Position numbers and translations under genes: made by a program
NCBI RefSeq assembly: GCF_022605165.1
Contig: NC_063073.1
Coordinates: forward strand, 1,364,001 to 1,428,000
Origin: Purpureocillium takamizusanense
Taxonomy: Eukaryota; Ascomycota; Sordariomycetes; Hypocreales; Ophiocordycipitaceae
Direction: 5' to 3'
DNA length: 64,000 nucleotides
The notes under the pieces: generated by a model
What the model was told of the DNA's origin: nothing
What the model saw: the letters and a program-made list of their open reading frames with translations, nothing else
Databases searched by the model: none
Shown: one piece after another, positions 21,401 to 31,948 of the stretch
Position numbering within the stretch: position 1 is the first letter of the stretch
Layout of the letters: the number at the start of each line of letters is the position of its first letter

Positions 21401-21767
21401 GCGGCAGCATGAGGGCGGCTTCGTGGTGCAGTTTCTTATCGGCATCAAACGCTCGCCTCCGCTCCTGCAAATAGTCTGGGATCCCGGCAAACTCAAAGTC
21501 ATCATCTGGTGCCGCTTGGACCTCACCGTGAACAGCCGACACATCGCGCTTTTTGGCCGTCGACTTGCGTTTGGCCCGTCGTTTCTTCGGCTTCACGGTA
21601 GGGCCATCGGAGTCGTCCGTCCACTGGACCTTTTCCTCCGCCTCTATCTCAACTTTTCGCTTGCGCGAATCATGAGAAGTGTCGACGATCAAGTCATCGT
21701 CGGGATCCGAGGCGCTAGCCTCGTCATCAAGCAAGTCGATGACGGGCTGCTTGCCTTTGCGAGACAT
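18498..21767 (-). CDS. SNF2-family ATPase, ERCC6L2/Rad26-like
   Basis: The uninterrupted ORF encodes 1089 residues. An acidic/basic N-terminus with nuclear-localisation-like runs ([16 protein letters not shown]) precedes the ATPase. Motif I [15 protein letters not shown] lies near residue 202, the Walker B box is DECH near 315, and the helicase C part includes [53 protein letters not shown]. Near residue 824 the [25 protein letters not shown] segment resembles the HEBO-type region of ERCC6L2. The last ~140 residues are Lys/Glu-rich and end in a run of Asp. Relatives act in transcription-linked or double-strand-break repair. No introns are evident. Confidence 0.92.
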   Translation of the reverse strand: [1089 protein letters not shown]

Positions 21768-22409
21768 GGCTGTGAGGATGCGGCGGGGCAGTTGCAGGCT
21801 GAAACGCGTTTGGTCGGGCGAGACGCGAACGCCGTTCGCTCAAGGTGCGTGATCACGTGACGCTTCTCTCTCGCTACATTTATTCGATCCTCCGTGCTCC
21901 GTATTCTCCTACAGTCCTCATCAGCGATTATACAAAGGAAGCACAGCTCGGCACTCGCCTCGTGCAAACTTTGTTGGCACATCTGCACTCGTCGCTTATT
22001 GCCTTGATTCTGGGAGTCTGACTCTGGATTTTATTGGACTGTTGTCCAATCCTATGTATTCGTACGAAGTATACAGTCCACTGTACGAAATAGGCTTCTT
22101 GTGATCATGCCCGGCGAACTGTGGCCGTAGTTGGGTCTCTTGGATCTTCGACTCTTCGAGCCGACTTTCACAGGTCAGAGCCCGCCTAGCCAAAAGCAAC
22201 TCCTTGGCTGCGAATCTCTATTTATTCGCCGACGGCTCATCTCGCACTTTGTATCTTTTTTCCCTTCCAGCCCGATCGAGTGTTATCAATTGAAGTGCGA
22301 CGACAGTATTGTGACAAGGTGAAATCAGCGAACGCCCAGTAGTCTGCCTCCATCAGGCGGACTAGCCATACCTCAAGCCCACCACAATCACCCGAAGCCG
22401 CTGTTCAGG
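21768..22409. other. Divergent intergenic region
   Basis: This lies between the SNF2 gene and the Gag-like gene. It contains a TACGAAGTA copy (22073-22081), which is TACTTCGTA on the minus strand. No gene seen. Confidence 0.5.
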
Positions 22410-23042
22410 ATGAGTGAAAAGCTGCTGCCTCCGGAGTCAACCTGGCCCACCGAGAAGCTAGAAGGTCTGGACAACTTCCAGTCCTGGCAGATCAAGATTG
22501 AACTGTGCCTCAGATGTTTGCATCTCGAAAGCCATCTCACGGAGGAGCCGCCCACTCCAAGGTCCAAAGACTGGCAGACGGACGACATGAGAGTCATCAA
22601 TTTGCTATATCACGCCATCAGCAGCAGGATTGTCACGAGGATCTGCCAGGAAGGCTGGTCCATGGGACAGTCGACCGCCAAGCAGACCTTTGAGCTCATC
22701 AAGGTCGTCATGGGGCTGATACCTGAGGAGTTACTGCACGAAGCAGTGGTCCAGTTCTTCTGTCTGGATATTCGGGAGTTCGGCACGATCCGGTCATATC
22801 TAGACAAGCTGTGCTGGTGTTGGAATCGGATGACCACCCTGGACGAGAACCTCGACGAAAAGCTGTTTGTGATAGCCGCAACCCAGGGTTTCCGCCAGGC
22901 CAAGCCGGAATGGTTCAACATGTGGTCTCTCGGTTCATCCAAGCGTGAAGCGCCGACTGAATCCGCGGTCTGCGCCTTTCTTCGTCAACATGCTCGGCTT
23001 GAGGAAGCCCGCGAGGGCTCAACAGCCTCAGCCTTCGATTAG
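22410..23042 (+). CDS. Solitary copia-type Gag-like protein (UBN2/retrotran_gag-like)
   Basis: The single-exon ORF encodes 210 residues. The pattern LEGLDNFQSWQIKIELCLRCLHLESHL, then a Pro-rich loop with a Trp (PRSKDWQTDD), then INLLYHAISSRIVTRICQ and a TAKQTFELIKVVM helix, matches the layout of copia-type Gag/UBN2 domains. The second half (IREFGTIRSYLDKLCWCWNRM..) continues as in such Gags. There is no CCHC knuckle, protease, integrase, RT or LTR nearby. It is either a decayed copia element that kept an open Gag or a host gene derived from one. The open frame and ordinary codon use favour the second but do not prove it. Confidence 0.65.
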   Translation: MSEKLLPPESTWPTEKLEGLDNFQSWQIKIELCLRCLHLESHLTEEPPTPRSKDWQTDDMRVINLLYHAISSRIVTRICQEGWSMGQSTAKQTFELIKVVMGLIPEELLHEAVVQFFCLDIREFGTIRSYLDKLCWCWNRMTTLDENLDEKLFVIAATQGFRQAKPEWFNMWSLGSSKREAPTESAVCAFLRQHARLEEAREGSTASAFD

Positions 23043-23473
23043 ATAGCAACGCGAATGCCAATCGACGGTTTAGATGGAGAAAGCGAGCCCAGCAATCGAG
23101 GGCAAATTGTAGTTCGTCCAGACCTTGGCCTAGGAACAAAAGCCTTGAACTACGAGCACAACAATCCCTGTCGAAGGGCGTAAAAAATACCGGTATATGC
23201 AGAGCACGGAGAACACGGTTGGAACCAAGCGCTTAACGGGCGGGACAAACATGAAAGATCCAGGAATTTCGATGTATGATGCAACGAGAAGGGATCAAAT
23301 CGTGGCACGCAAGAAAGGGTATAACGGTTCGGGCGTGACCGGAGACGACTGGGGTCGTTAATTAGATTCCCAGCTCGTGGTGATAGTCAAATAATTTCGT
23401 GTCAACATCAGTTTTTGCTCTTCGAGCCATAAGTCACACTCGGTGTTCGAGTTCTCCTTCTTGGCCGGTTGTT
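23043..23473. other. Convergent intergenic region
   Basis: This lies between the Gag-like ORF and the permease gene. I looked for continuation of a retroelement (zinc knuckle, protease) and saw none. Confidence 0.5.
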
Positions 23474-25419
23474 CTACACGAGGAATCGGAAGCCACGCTC
23501 CACCGCCTCTCCCGGCGCCGCGTTGATGGCCCCTTCGACGCGCTCGCCCCTGTCGAGCTTCTTGTTGAGCCTCACCAGCATGAGCTTCAACACAAACGCG
23601 GCGGCGATTGCCACGGCGCATAGTACGCAGTTGTGGATAAAGGCGCCGGTATAGCCAGGCTTCGCCGACTTGGGGTACAGATACGCCGTGTAGATGGATG
23701 TGGCGTTGCCCACGGCGTTGATGAAGGCCAGCGCCGCGGCTCGCTTGGCCGGCGGGCGAGGCAGCGTGTTGCTGATCCACGCAAATGCGGTGGTGAAGCC
23801 GCTGTACAACCCGGGGATCTAAAGGCACGTTAGGTTCGCGGTGTGTTAGGCAGGCTGAGACAATCTCGGATAACTCACCATGAGCATCATGGCGGTGTAT
23901 CGCGCGGCCGTGTTGGTCGTCGCGGCGGCGATAATAAAGGTCACCATGGCGAGGCAGAGCGGCAGCGTGATGTGATAGAAGCGCTCACCCGTGCGGTCAG
24001 CGTGCCACGCGGTCGCAAACGTGGTGATGACGCCGAGGCAGTACGGCGGCGCCGTCAGGAGTAGTGTGATGACGTTGCTGTAGTTGAGCGTCGCCACGAC
24101 GGTCGGGAAGAAGTTGGTGATGGACGCGGCCGAGATGTTGCCAAACATCATGACGAGCTGCACGCAGTTATTCGTCAGCTTCGTCACGTCTTCTCACATC
24201 TGGCACGCGGTGTAGGGCCCTCAAGTCTCACCAGAACCCACATCTTGACGTCCTCGAGCGCCAGCTTGAAGCCGTGCCAGAACGGCTGCTCCTCCGAGTT
24301 GACCCAGTCGTCCTGGCCAATGTCCTCCTCCAACCGCCACGCCGCCATCGCTGTTTCCTTCTCATCAAGCCATTTGGTCGTTCTCGGGAAGTCGGGCAGG
24401 ATCCATAAGGCGGCGATAGCGACGACGATGGTGATGGCCCCCTCGATGATGAAGAGCCAGCGCCAGGCGCGGAGGCCCTTGGCGCCATCCATGTTGCCCG
24501 TGATGCCCGCGGCGATGAGGCCCGAGAAGGCGCCCGAGATGAGGGACCCGGCGTACAGGTACGTCGTGCGGACGCTGAGCTCCTTGCGCGTGTACCAGCA
24601 GCTCAGGTAGTAGAGGCAGCCGGGCTGGACATTGGCTGTTGTTAGCGGTAGAATAGAAAGACGCCTAGGGCATCGTGCGTACAAAGTATGCGGCCTCAAC
24701 GAATCCGAGGAAGAATCGTGCCGCGACGAGGCCACCGAACGAGTTACACGCGGCGGTGGCCGTGGAGATGATGCCCCAGACAGCCATCTGCAAGTGAATA
24801 AGCGACAGGCGCAACAAGGGTGGATGGCGAGAGACATACACAAGCTGGGAGATATTTGCCCGGCTTTCCCATTTTGTTCATGAGCAAGTTGGAAGGGACT
24901 TGCATGAGGAGGTAGCCTACGAACAGGATGCTGACGGCGGTCTGCGTAAGATTGTCAGCAGAAGAGCGAGTGCACACAGCACAGTGGACATGGTCGTTCG
25001 TACATTGAACTGCGTTCCACTTTCGTTGAGCTTCAAGTCATCCTCAAGCCCAGCCAGGCGCGCCGACGCGATATTGTTTCTAAAGCGCGAAGATGAGCAT
25101 CGAGTCGCACACACAAGACCAGAAAGCAAGGCAGGGGAGCTTACCGATCGATGTAATTGAGGATGTACATGATGATAATCATGGGCAGCAGCCGTAGGTC
25201 AATCTTGCGTACGAGCTTCTTCTCAAACGCGTCACGGTCCTCGGGACTCATGCTGCGTATGATCTCAGGGGGCTGGAACGGCCGCGGACTGTCCTTTGTG
25301 CTGGCCCGGTCGAGTTGCTGGAGCTGTTCCTTTTCGATGGCGATGTCGTTATCGACGGTGTCGGCCACTACCGCCGCGGGGGCGAGATCCATGGTGGGCT
25401 TGCTCTCGTGCTCCGCCAT
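23474..25419 (-). CDS. MFS permease of the allantoate (Dal5) family
   Basis: Seven exons (25419-25145, 25079-25004, 24941-24840, 24787-24683, 24624-24232, 24157-23879, 23818-23474) join in frame to 524 residues. Each junction has a GT donor and AG acceptor. A 75-residue cytosolic N-terminus leads into KLVRKIDLRLLPMIIIMYILNYIDRNNIASARLAGLEDDL, the hallmark first span of the anion:cation symporter (Dal5/Tna1) group. About 12 spans follow, with SNLLMNKMGKPGKYLPACMAVWGI and RWLFIIEGAITIVVAIAALWILPDFPRTTKWL, both typical of that family. Likely substrates are organic anions such as allantoate, nicotinate or pantothenate; which one cannot be told. An upstream in-frame extension lacks an ATG. Confidence 0.93.
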
Positions 25420-26857
25420 GCTGGCTGGCTTCAATATCGTTTGCTCGCAACGCCAGCGAGTGAAGGGGCTGAAGTTGACCACAAGAGACTGTTTCTATTT
25501 CGCGAGCGCCAAAAAGATGGCAAAGGGCGCGCGCGCGTGTAGGTGAGAAACACAGATCGTTCGGGCTCGCACAAAGGCCCGCCGAGGGGTATAGGAGGAC
25601 ATCCGGCGGTATAAGTGAATTAATTAGGCGACGGCGCAGTGGCACCATGTTTGTCTGGCGGGATTTCCCCCGCCACCCCGACGATAATACCCCGAGGTAG
25701 CACCTAGAAGCAGCAAGGATCACCAGCCGCCGTCGACAAGCACTTGCGGACAGCTTCCCGTGGCAAACATGCCCGCTCTTGACAAGGTGGGCTACAAGAG
25801 TTGACTCAGTGTCATGAAGAAGAGGTTTACATACGGTCGCAGAAACACGCACGACTTCTTCTCATTCCCTTTGGCGGCCGACTCAGCGGCAACCCAGCGG
25901 TGACGACTCTTCTGGTGCTCGAATCGGCGCGTCGCTCGCTGGCTGCCATCATCCATTACCACCCCGGTTACGTGACATGCCGAGCGTCATCTTGAATCGG
26001 CCGCTTCCTCCGTCTCAAGTGGGACTCGAATGAAAACGCGGGGAAAGGCGCACCAAATTCACATCATCCGGTGAATGAGCCGGCGGGACCCACGGGGCGA
26101 TCTGCCGCCCGAGGGGTGGATGAAGGTTTGTTCCTCCACGCTGCCGTGGGGGTCGTGCAGGAGAAATCAGGGCAGTACGTATGTTCCCACCCCTCTGCTG
26201 CTTGCCTGCTGTAGCCACCGCTGTTCCTTGGGTTGTTGGCGTACCTCTACTTCGTACAACGCTTCCATGGACGTATAGTTCATGCTACAGGATTAAGCGT
26301 CTTGGTGCGCGGGTCAGCTACGTTTCTAACGGACAGTCTTGACTCTTGACTGTATGTATGAAACATGTAAGCAAATATGTGTGCATGTGGTTTGTATGTA
26401 TACATGTAAGTGGCGTTCGGCGCCGGACCTGGCGTCTCCCACCGTACATGTCGGAGGCGGTGATGACATGTGCCAAATACGCAACTCTGGCATACTCATT
26501 CATGTTGTCTGGCAAATCCGTATACCTGATATACCAAGTAAAGCTCGTCCATGGCTGTCAATGAAGCACCAAACAACAGATCCAGACTGCCGAGGCGCTG
26601 CACGGACTGAACTCTATCAGCTGATGCGCGTTGCTCACCATTCGTCAAGCTGGTGGCAGCCAAATGACTGGTTGAAGACTCAATATGTCGTCCCATCCGT
26701 TGACAACGTGGAGAATATGTGCAAAGCCTACAAAGTCAAGTCGGGTGGCGCATTCGACGTTCAACGTCGTCTTGCCCGTGCTCCCGCATGGCCCCCTCAA
26801 TGTTCCTCTGGCTCAAAGCAACTTGTAAACGTGGGCATGGGCCGTTAGACATTTCGT
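25420..26857. other. Intergenic stretch with no recognisable gene
   Basis: These 1.4 kb contain the permease promoter and sequence with no supported ORF. A TACTTCGTA copy lies at 26248-26256. Confidence 0.5.
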
Positions 26858-28629
26858 CTAATCTATCTTGGTGCAGCTTCCATAGGCCACGAGCATCTGA
26901 CCGACAACCACAAATCCACCAATGGCCGGAACCATGTACAACATGAGGAACCAAGCGATGAGACCAAACACGAGCAGCTGCATTCTCATGTCCGCTAGGG
27001 AAGCCCGCTTTCCGTCCTGTGCCTCACGCTCCTCTTTGCCTCCGGGTCCCGTCAGAAGAGACGCCCTTGTCCGCGGGCGACGTCCGGTCTCCCCCGACCC
27101 CTCGTCCTGGTCGACAGGAGGCGGCCTTCTTGGGCTGGACACGAGCACGGGCAGCCACAGCACCGGCCGCGACTCCATGACGCCTCGGATCACGGTTCCC
27201 AGGCCGGCACCGACCACGGGGCCGAGACACAGCCACATCATCGTCCACACTCGTTCAGACGCCGCGCTGCTGCCCGGCTTGAACCGCGAGAGGACGCCCA
27301 CAATGACGATGGGCATGGCGGCGACGCCCACGGCCAGATAGACGCGCAGCAAGATGATGTACGTCTTCCTGACGTTGCCCGTCTTCGAGTCCAGCGCTGC
27401 GAAGAATGTGTAAAACGCGCTCGGGCTCGCCAGGAAGACGGCGCGGTGCTTCGTCACGCGCTCCTCCATGTCTGCCGAGATGCGCCCTACGGTGCCGTCG
27501 ATGGGGTACTCGCGCTCGAGGCCGCGCTCCGCGAGCTCGCGCCGCATCTCGTCGAGGGCCGGCGAGCCGATGAGCAGCATGGATGAGTACTGCGGGCACA
27601 GCAAGTTGGCAAGCAGGTTGACAAAGGACATCCAGATGTAGGGCGCCACCGTAAGGCCGAACGCGGCGTACCCGTACACCTCGATCTGGTTGCCGCGCGC
27701 CTCGTACAGCGTCACGACGGCGAAGATGAGCTGTCCGAGGGAGACGAGCACCTTGATGACGCTGTAGTTTGTCTGGATGCGAGCGCGCTTGGCCGTGCCC
27801 TCCCCCGGCTCGTCATCTTCAAAGGTCGTCCAAGACGGCAGCACCATCAGCTTATAACCGGCTGGCATGCGACGGACGCCTTGCACTTGAGTGGCCGCGA
27901 AGTCAGGGGGCGAGTCTGGGCGTCTATCTATTAGCAGGAACATCCCTTTTTTCTGGGTTCAGCGTAGTGTGTTTTCAACTCACACACACCATCCTCGGCA
28001 TCATCATCGTCTTGTTCGCACGTGTCATGCTGGCTCTCTGCGAGCGCGACACTAGGCTTCTCTTGCTGGGTCGTGTCGTCTTGGGCGGCCGAAACGGAAA
28101 CTCGTCCAACCGGCGAGGCGGAACCCGTAGACTCGTTGGTCTGAGACGTCGTCAACTCAATCCCCTCAGGCTCCGACGGGGATGCGGTATGGCGAGTGGA
28201 CGGACTCGAACTCGGGCGATGAGGTTCACCGCTCAACGAGCCCCCCGACGATGACTGGCTGGAACTCGGCAGGTCGGCCGCTGCCCCTTCATCAAGCCGC
28301 TTGGGAGTTTTCGCGACAATGCAGAGGGCGCCAGCGCGCGCAGCCCTGGTGAGATCGGTGGGCGCGAACAGAGCCCTGCTGGTGATGGCCTCCAGACCAG
28401 TCAGGACCCCTGCGCCGGGGAAGCAGAGGGCGAGGAGCAGGCTCAGGGCGGTGGTGAGACTGCTCTGGCCTGGCGTGGCAAACACAGTCGCCACATGGGC
28501 GCCGTAGTTGCCGAGAAAGAAGATGGTGATATCCTTCCAGTTCGAGGGTCTGCAGAGGAGACTGCAGTCGCCGTTGTGGGTGTAGCCAGGGACTTGAACG
28601 GGGCAGGTGGTGTCATTAGCTGTTAACAT
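26858..28629 (-). CDS. Polytopic membrane protein of unknown function
   Basis: Two exons (28629-27984, 27927-26858; GTGAGT donor, AATAG acceptor) encode 571 residues. An N-terminal lumenal stretch with four cysteines (CPV, CSLLCR and neighbours) precedes a first pair of hydrophobic segments (about residues 30-85). A long Ser/Glu/Asp-rich cytosolic loop (105-215) follows. The C-terminal half has about five membrane spans, including IKVLVSLGQLIFAVVTLY, APYIWMSFVNLLANLL, IILLRVYLAVGVAAMPIVIVGVL, MMWLCLGPVVGAGLGTVI and LLVFGLIAWFLMLYMVPAIGGFVVVGQML. It looks like one of the fungus-specific integral membrane families without known function; I assign none. A second possible donor 6 nt earlier in the GT-rich junction breaks the frame. 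Confidence 0.78.
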
Positions 28630-30807
28630 GCTGAGGTCCAGAGCTCCAGATACCCATGACCGGTTATCAATCTACAGTTTTGCAATGGAGTGCAATGCCA
28701 GGTTTCTGGGGCGCCGGACGCATGCAGTCGGAAGCGAAATGAAAGCGTGCTGTAGTTGCTGCTGAGGCTTCTCAGGATCCATTTGATGTTTGATGGCACA
28801 TTCTGGGCAGGACACGCAACGGAGGAGCAGGGTCAGTGCTCAAATATCGGGACAACTCAGCTTTTTGATACAAGAGACAGGCAAAGGCCGTCACCCCTGT
28901 CAGCACATGATCAATCCCTGCCGCAGTCTGGTGGTGAGGTAGATTAGCCGCTGGCATTTGATCGCCACGAGTTCCCAACTGCCCATAGTACATATGCGTG
29001 GCTGCCTTGGTGGAACGTTTGCAAAACCAGAATTTTTGGGATGGTTGGATGCAGCTTAAATCGAATGTCCTATGTACAAAGTATTACTCCGAAAACCACA
29101 GAAATGCGGCCTCGCCCCGCCGTGTGACTGAACCCCTGAGACACCATGCATGTTTGTTGGGCATACCATGCTACGGATCAGGGTAACCACTACGATTACC
29201 GAGCTGACCTCCTTCTGGACCAGGGTATAACTGGGCATGCCGTCGACATGAACTTGAATTACTTGTCTCGCAGGATCATGCATGTGGTTATGCAGTCACC
29301 TTTGCCCAGTTGACACGAGATCAAGCCGGGAACCGTGAGAATCCAGTGATCTGACGGGCCAGGGCTGATGGCGACCCAATAATGACACATGTGCAGCCGC
29401 CGACAAGGGCCCTATAGACGGTTCTGCTCATCAGGTCCAGTCCAGGCGCCGTGGCTGTGTCTGCTGCACAGGGGCCCTGGTCAAGTACACCTATGTACTA
29501 TACGTACGTACCCATGCATGTGTGTACCTGTGCATACAACAACAGGGGTCTGTCCGAAAACCGACTCGATGCAGTGAGGGCGAGACATGGAGCAGCCTGG
29601 GCTGCGGTGATGCTGAAGTGAAGTGTACTTCATATGCTCGTGCGTATGTATGTATGCCGGTTACACTGGTCGCCCTTGATAGCTGCCTTGTGCTTCGCAC
29701 GCTGTCTGTCTCACAACTCCCCCGAATCGAATGGGGTTGGTTGGCATTGACCGCGACTTCAATTTGCCGCCCTCTCTACTCTGTACAATGCACCGAGTCG
29801 CCGACCAACATCAGTTGGTGTAACTAGGCACTACCTCCTAACTACTAACGTAACGCTTAGCTTGTTTTACTTAGTAGACACGCGCCAACTCGCAACACGA
29901 CCCCGCATAATACCAGGCATGCTCAACTCTTTGACGTGTCCGCCTTCAACTCGAGATCATGAGAACGACTGGAGCCCGGCGGCACCAGACGCGAGGGGGC
30001 GTTTCGCACCAGCGTTGTGTGTGGGTTGTAGCTACCTATAACCGGTTGGATGTTCAAATAGTAACGTACGAAGCACTGTAGCTATAGCCTGCTACATCAT
30101 GCATAGGTAGGACATCAATTGAAGAAGCTCGGAACAACGCGCCGCTGAACTACTATTACAACGACACCGAAGCACACAAATAGACCACGGGCCTGAGAAC
30201 CCCCCCCTGACCCTCACGTCCTAACTGATAAATATGTAAGTTGCGCTTTTCACCAGCCCCTACGCTCCATGCTGATGTGGCGATTACAGAAGTCGTTTCG
30301 TTTGGCGCCAAAGCACCAGAAAATGCCCACGTGGGCCCTAAACTGCCCCAACAGCCACAATGTATGGACGATGCGTGGCCCTGGACCGTGCACTTTACAT
30401 GTATGGGACTCGTCGCTGAAGACCATTTGGCAGTCGCTCATATGAGCCACTTCCGGTGCTGTGGAAAGTACCGACCTTGAGAGTTCAATCATGCTCTCTA
30501 GTGCGGGCAAGCATGCATCCCTCTCCCGAGCCAAACTACCGGCCCGCCCCTCCGGCCTCGGCCTAAGCCCGCGATGGCCCGGGTTAGAAAGGCGTCGATG
30601 GCATCATGGCGTCCAGGGCGAGCCCGGAGTTTAGTAGCCAGCCTACGCCGCATTTGCCACGGCGGAGATAAACCCGCTCCCCGCTGGCTGGCGTCGAAGG
30701 GGATATGAACCCCTCTCTTCGCTGTTGATTGCCTTTTGAACGTTGTTGAGGTCATATTCGACGTGCGACTTAAGACGACATCATCATCGAGGAAGAAAGC
30801 CGCCACG
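28630..30807. other. 2.2-kb intergenic stretch
   Basis: No supported gene. The DNA is less GC-rich than the flanking genes and has several ACGTACGTAC-like and TACGAAGCA fragments. A short hairpin near 30695-30715 resembles a tRNA T-arm but has no matching acceptor stem. Confidence 0.5.
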
Positions 30808-31948
30808 ATGCCTCTCATCGCCAAAGCCCCCACGGACCGCATCATCCTCGGCCTCATGACCTTTGGTCCCAAGGCCGAGGATGGCGCGCGCATCACCGAC
30901 CTCGACACCTTCAACAAGGCCCTCGACGTCTTCCAGGCCCGCGGCTACAACGAGGTCGACACGGCGCGCGTCTACATCGCCGGCGCCCAGGAGGCCTTTA
31001 CGCGCGAGACGGGCTGGCAGAAGCGCGGGCTCACCCTCGCCACCAAGGTCAAGTATCCCAACAGCCCGGGGGACAACACGGCCGACAAGGTCGTCGAGTC
31101 GGTCGAGACGAGCCTGCGCGAGCTGGGGACCGACTGCATTGATGTAAGACGAGACGGCACTCCACACAAACAGATCAAGATCAGACCAGAGTTTCGTCGC
31201 TGCTGACACAGGGTGCGGAAATCAGCTCCTCTACCTCCACAAGCCCGACCGCGCCACGCCGTTCCAAGAGACACTCGAGGCCGTGGACCGGCTGCACCGC
31301 GCGGGCAAGTTTGTGCGCCTCGGCATCAGCAACTTCACGGCGTTCGAGGTGGCCGAGGTGGTCATGACGTGCAAGCACAACGGCTGGGTGCGGCCGACCG
31401 TCTACCAGGGCATGTACAACGTCATCACGCGCAACATCGAGCCCGAGCTGCTCGTGGCGTGCCGGCGCTATGGGCTCGACGTGGTCGTCTACAACCCGCT
31501 CGCCGGCGGGCTGCTGTCGGGCAAGATCAAGTCGCGCGACATGGTGCCCGAGAGCGGGCGCTTCTCCGACGTGAGCTCGGCGCAGGGCGCCAACTACCGC
31601 AACCGGTACTTTCGCGAGAGCACGTTCCGCGCGCTGCAGCTCGTCGAGGGCGCGCTGGCCAAGCACGAGGGGCTCACCATGATCGAGACGGCGCTGCGCT
31701 GGACGGTGCACCACTCCAAGCTGCGCATCAAGGACGGCAACGACGGCGTCCTCATTGGCGTCTCGAGCGTCGAGCAGCTCGAGAACAACCTCGACAACCT
31801 CGAAAAGGGCCCGCTGCCCGCCGACGTCGTCGAGGCCCTCGACCAGGCGTGGGCCGTGTCCAAGGCCGACTCGGCCAACTACTGGCACGGCGAGGTCGAG
31901 TACGGATACAATACCCACGAGGCCTTGTTTGCGGGGGGCGCCAAGTGA
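30808..31948 (+). CDS. Aldo-keto reductase, AKR7 (aflatoxin aldehyde reductase) type
   Basis: Two exons (30808-31143, 31226-31948; GTAAGA donor, ATCAG acceptor) encode 352 residues. The catalytic tetrad of AKRs is visible: Asp and Tyr in GYNEVDTARVYIAG, Lys in LATKVKYP and His in LLYLHKPDRATP. GISNFTAFEVAEVV and VYQGMYNVITR follow, then the cofactor-binding GVSSVEQLENNL near the C-terminus. This is an NADPH-dependent (alpha/beta)8-barrel enzyme that reduces aldehydes or ketones in the cytosol. AKR7 members detoxify dialdehydes, but fungal homologues are broad, so the substrate is open. The start MPLIAKAPTDRIILGLMTFG fits the family N-terminus. Confidence 0.94.

Noticed and set aside
30690..30720. 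tRNA T-arm-like hairpin on the minus strand
   Set aside because: The stem pairs, but the loop departs from the TTCRA consensus and no acceptor, D or anticodon arm fits upstream.
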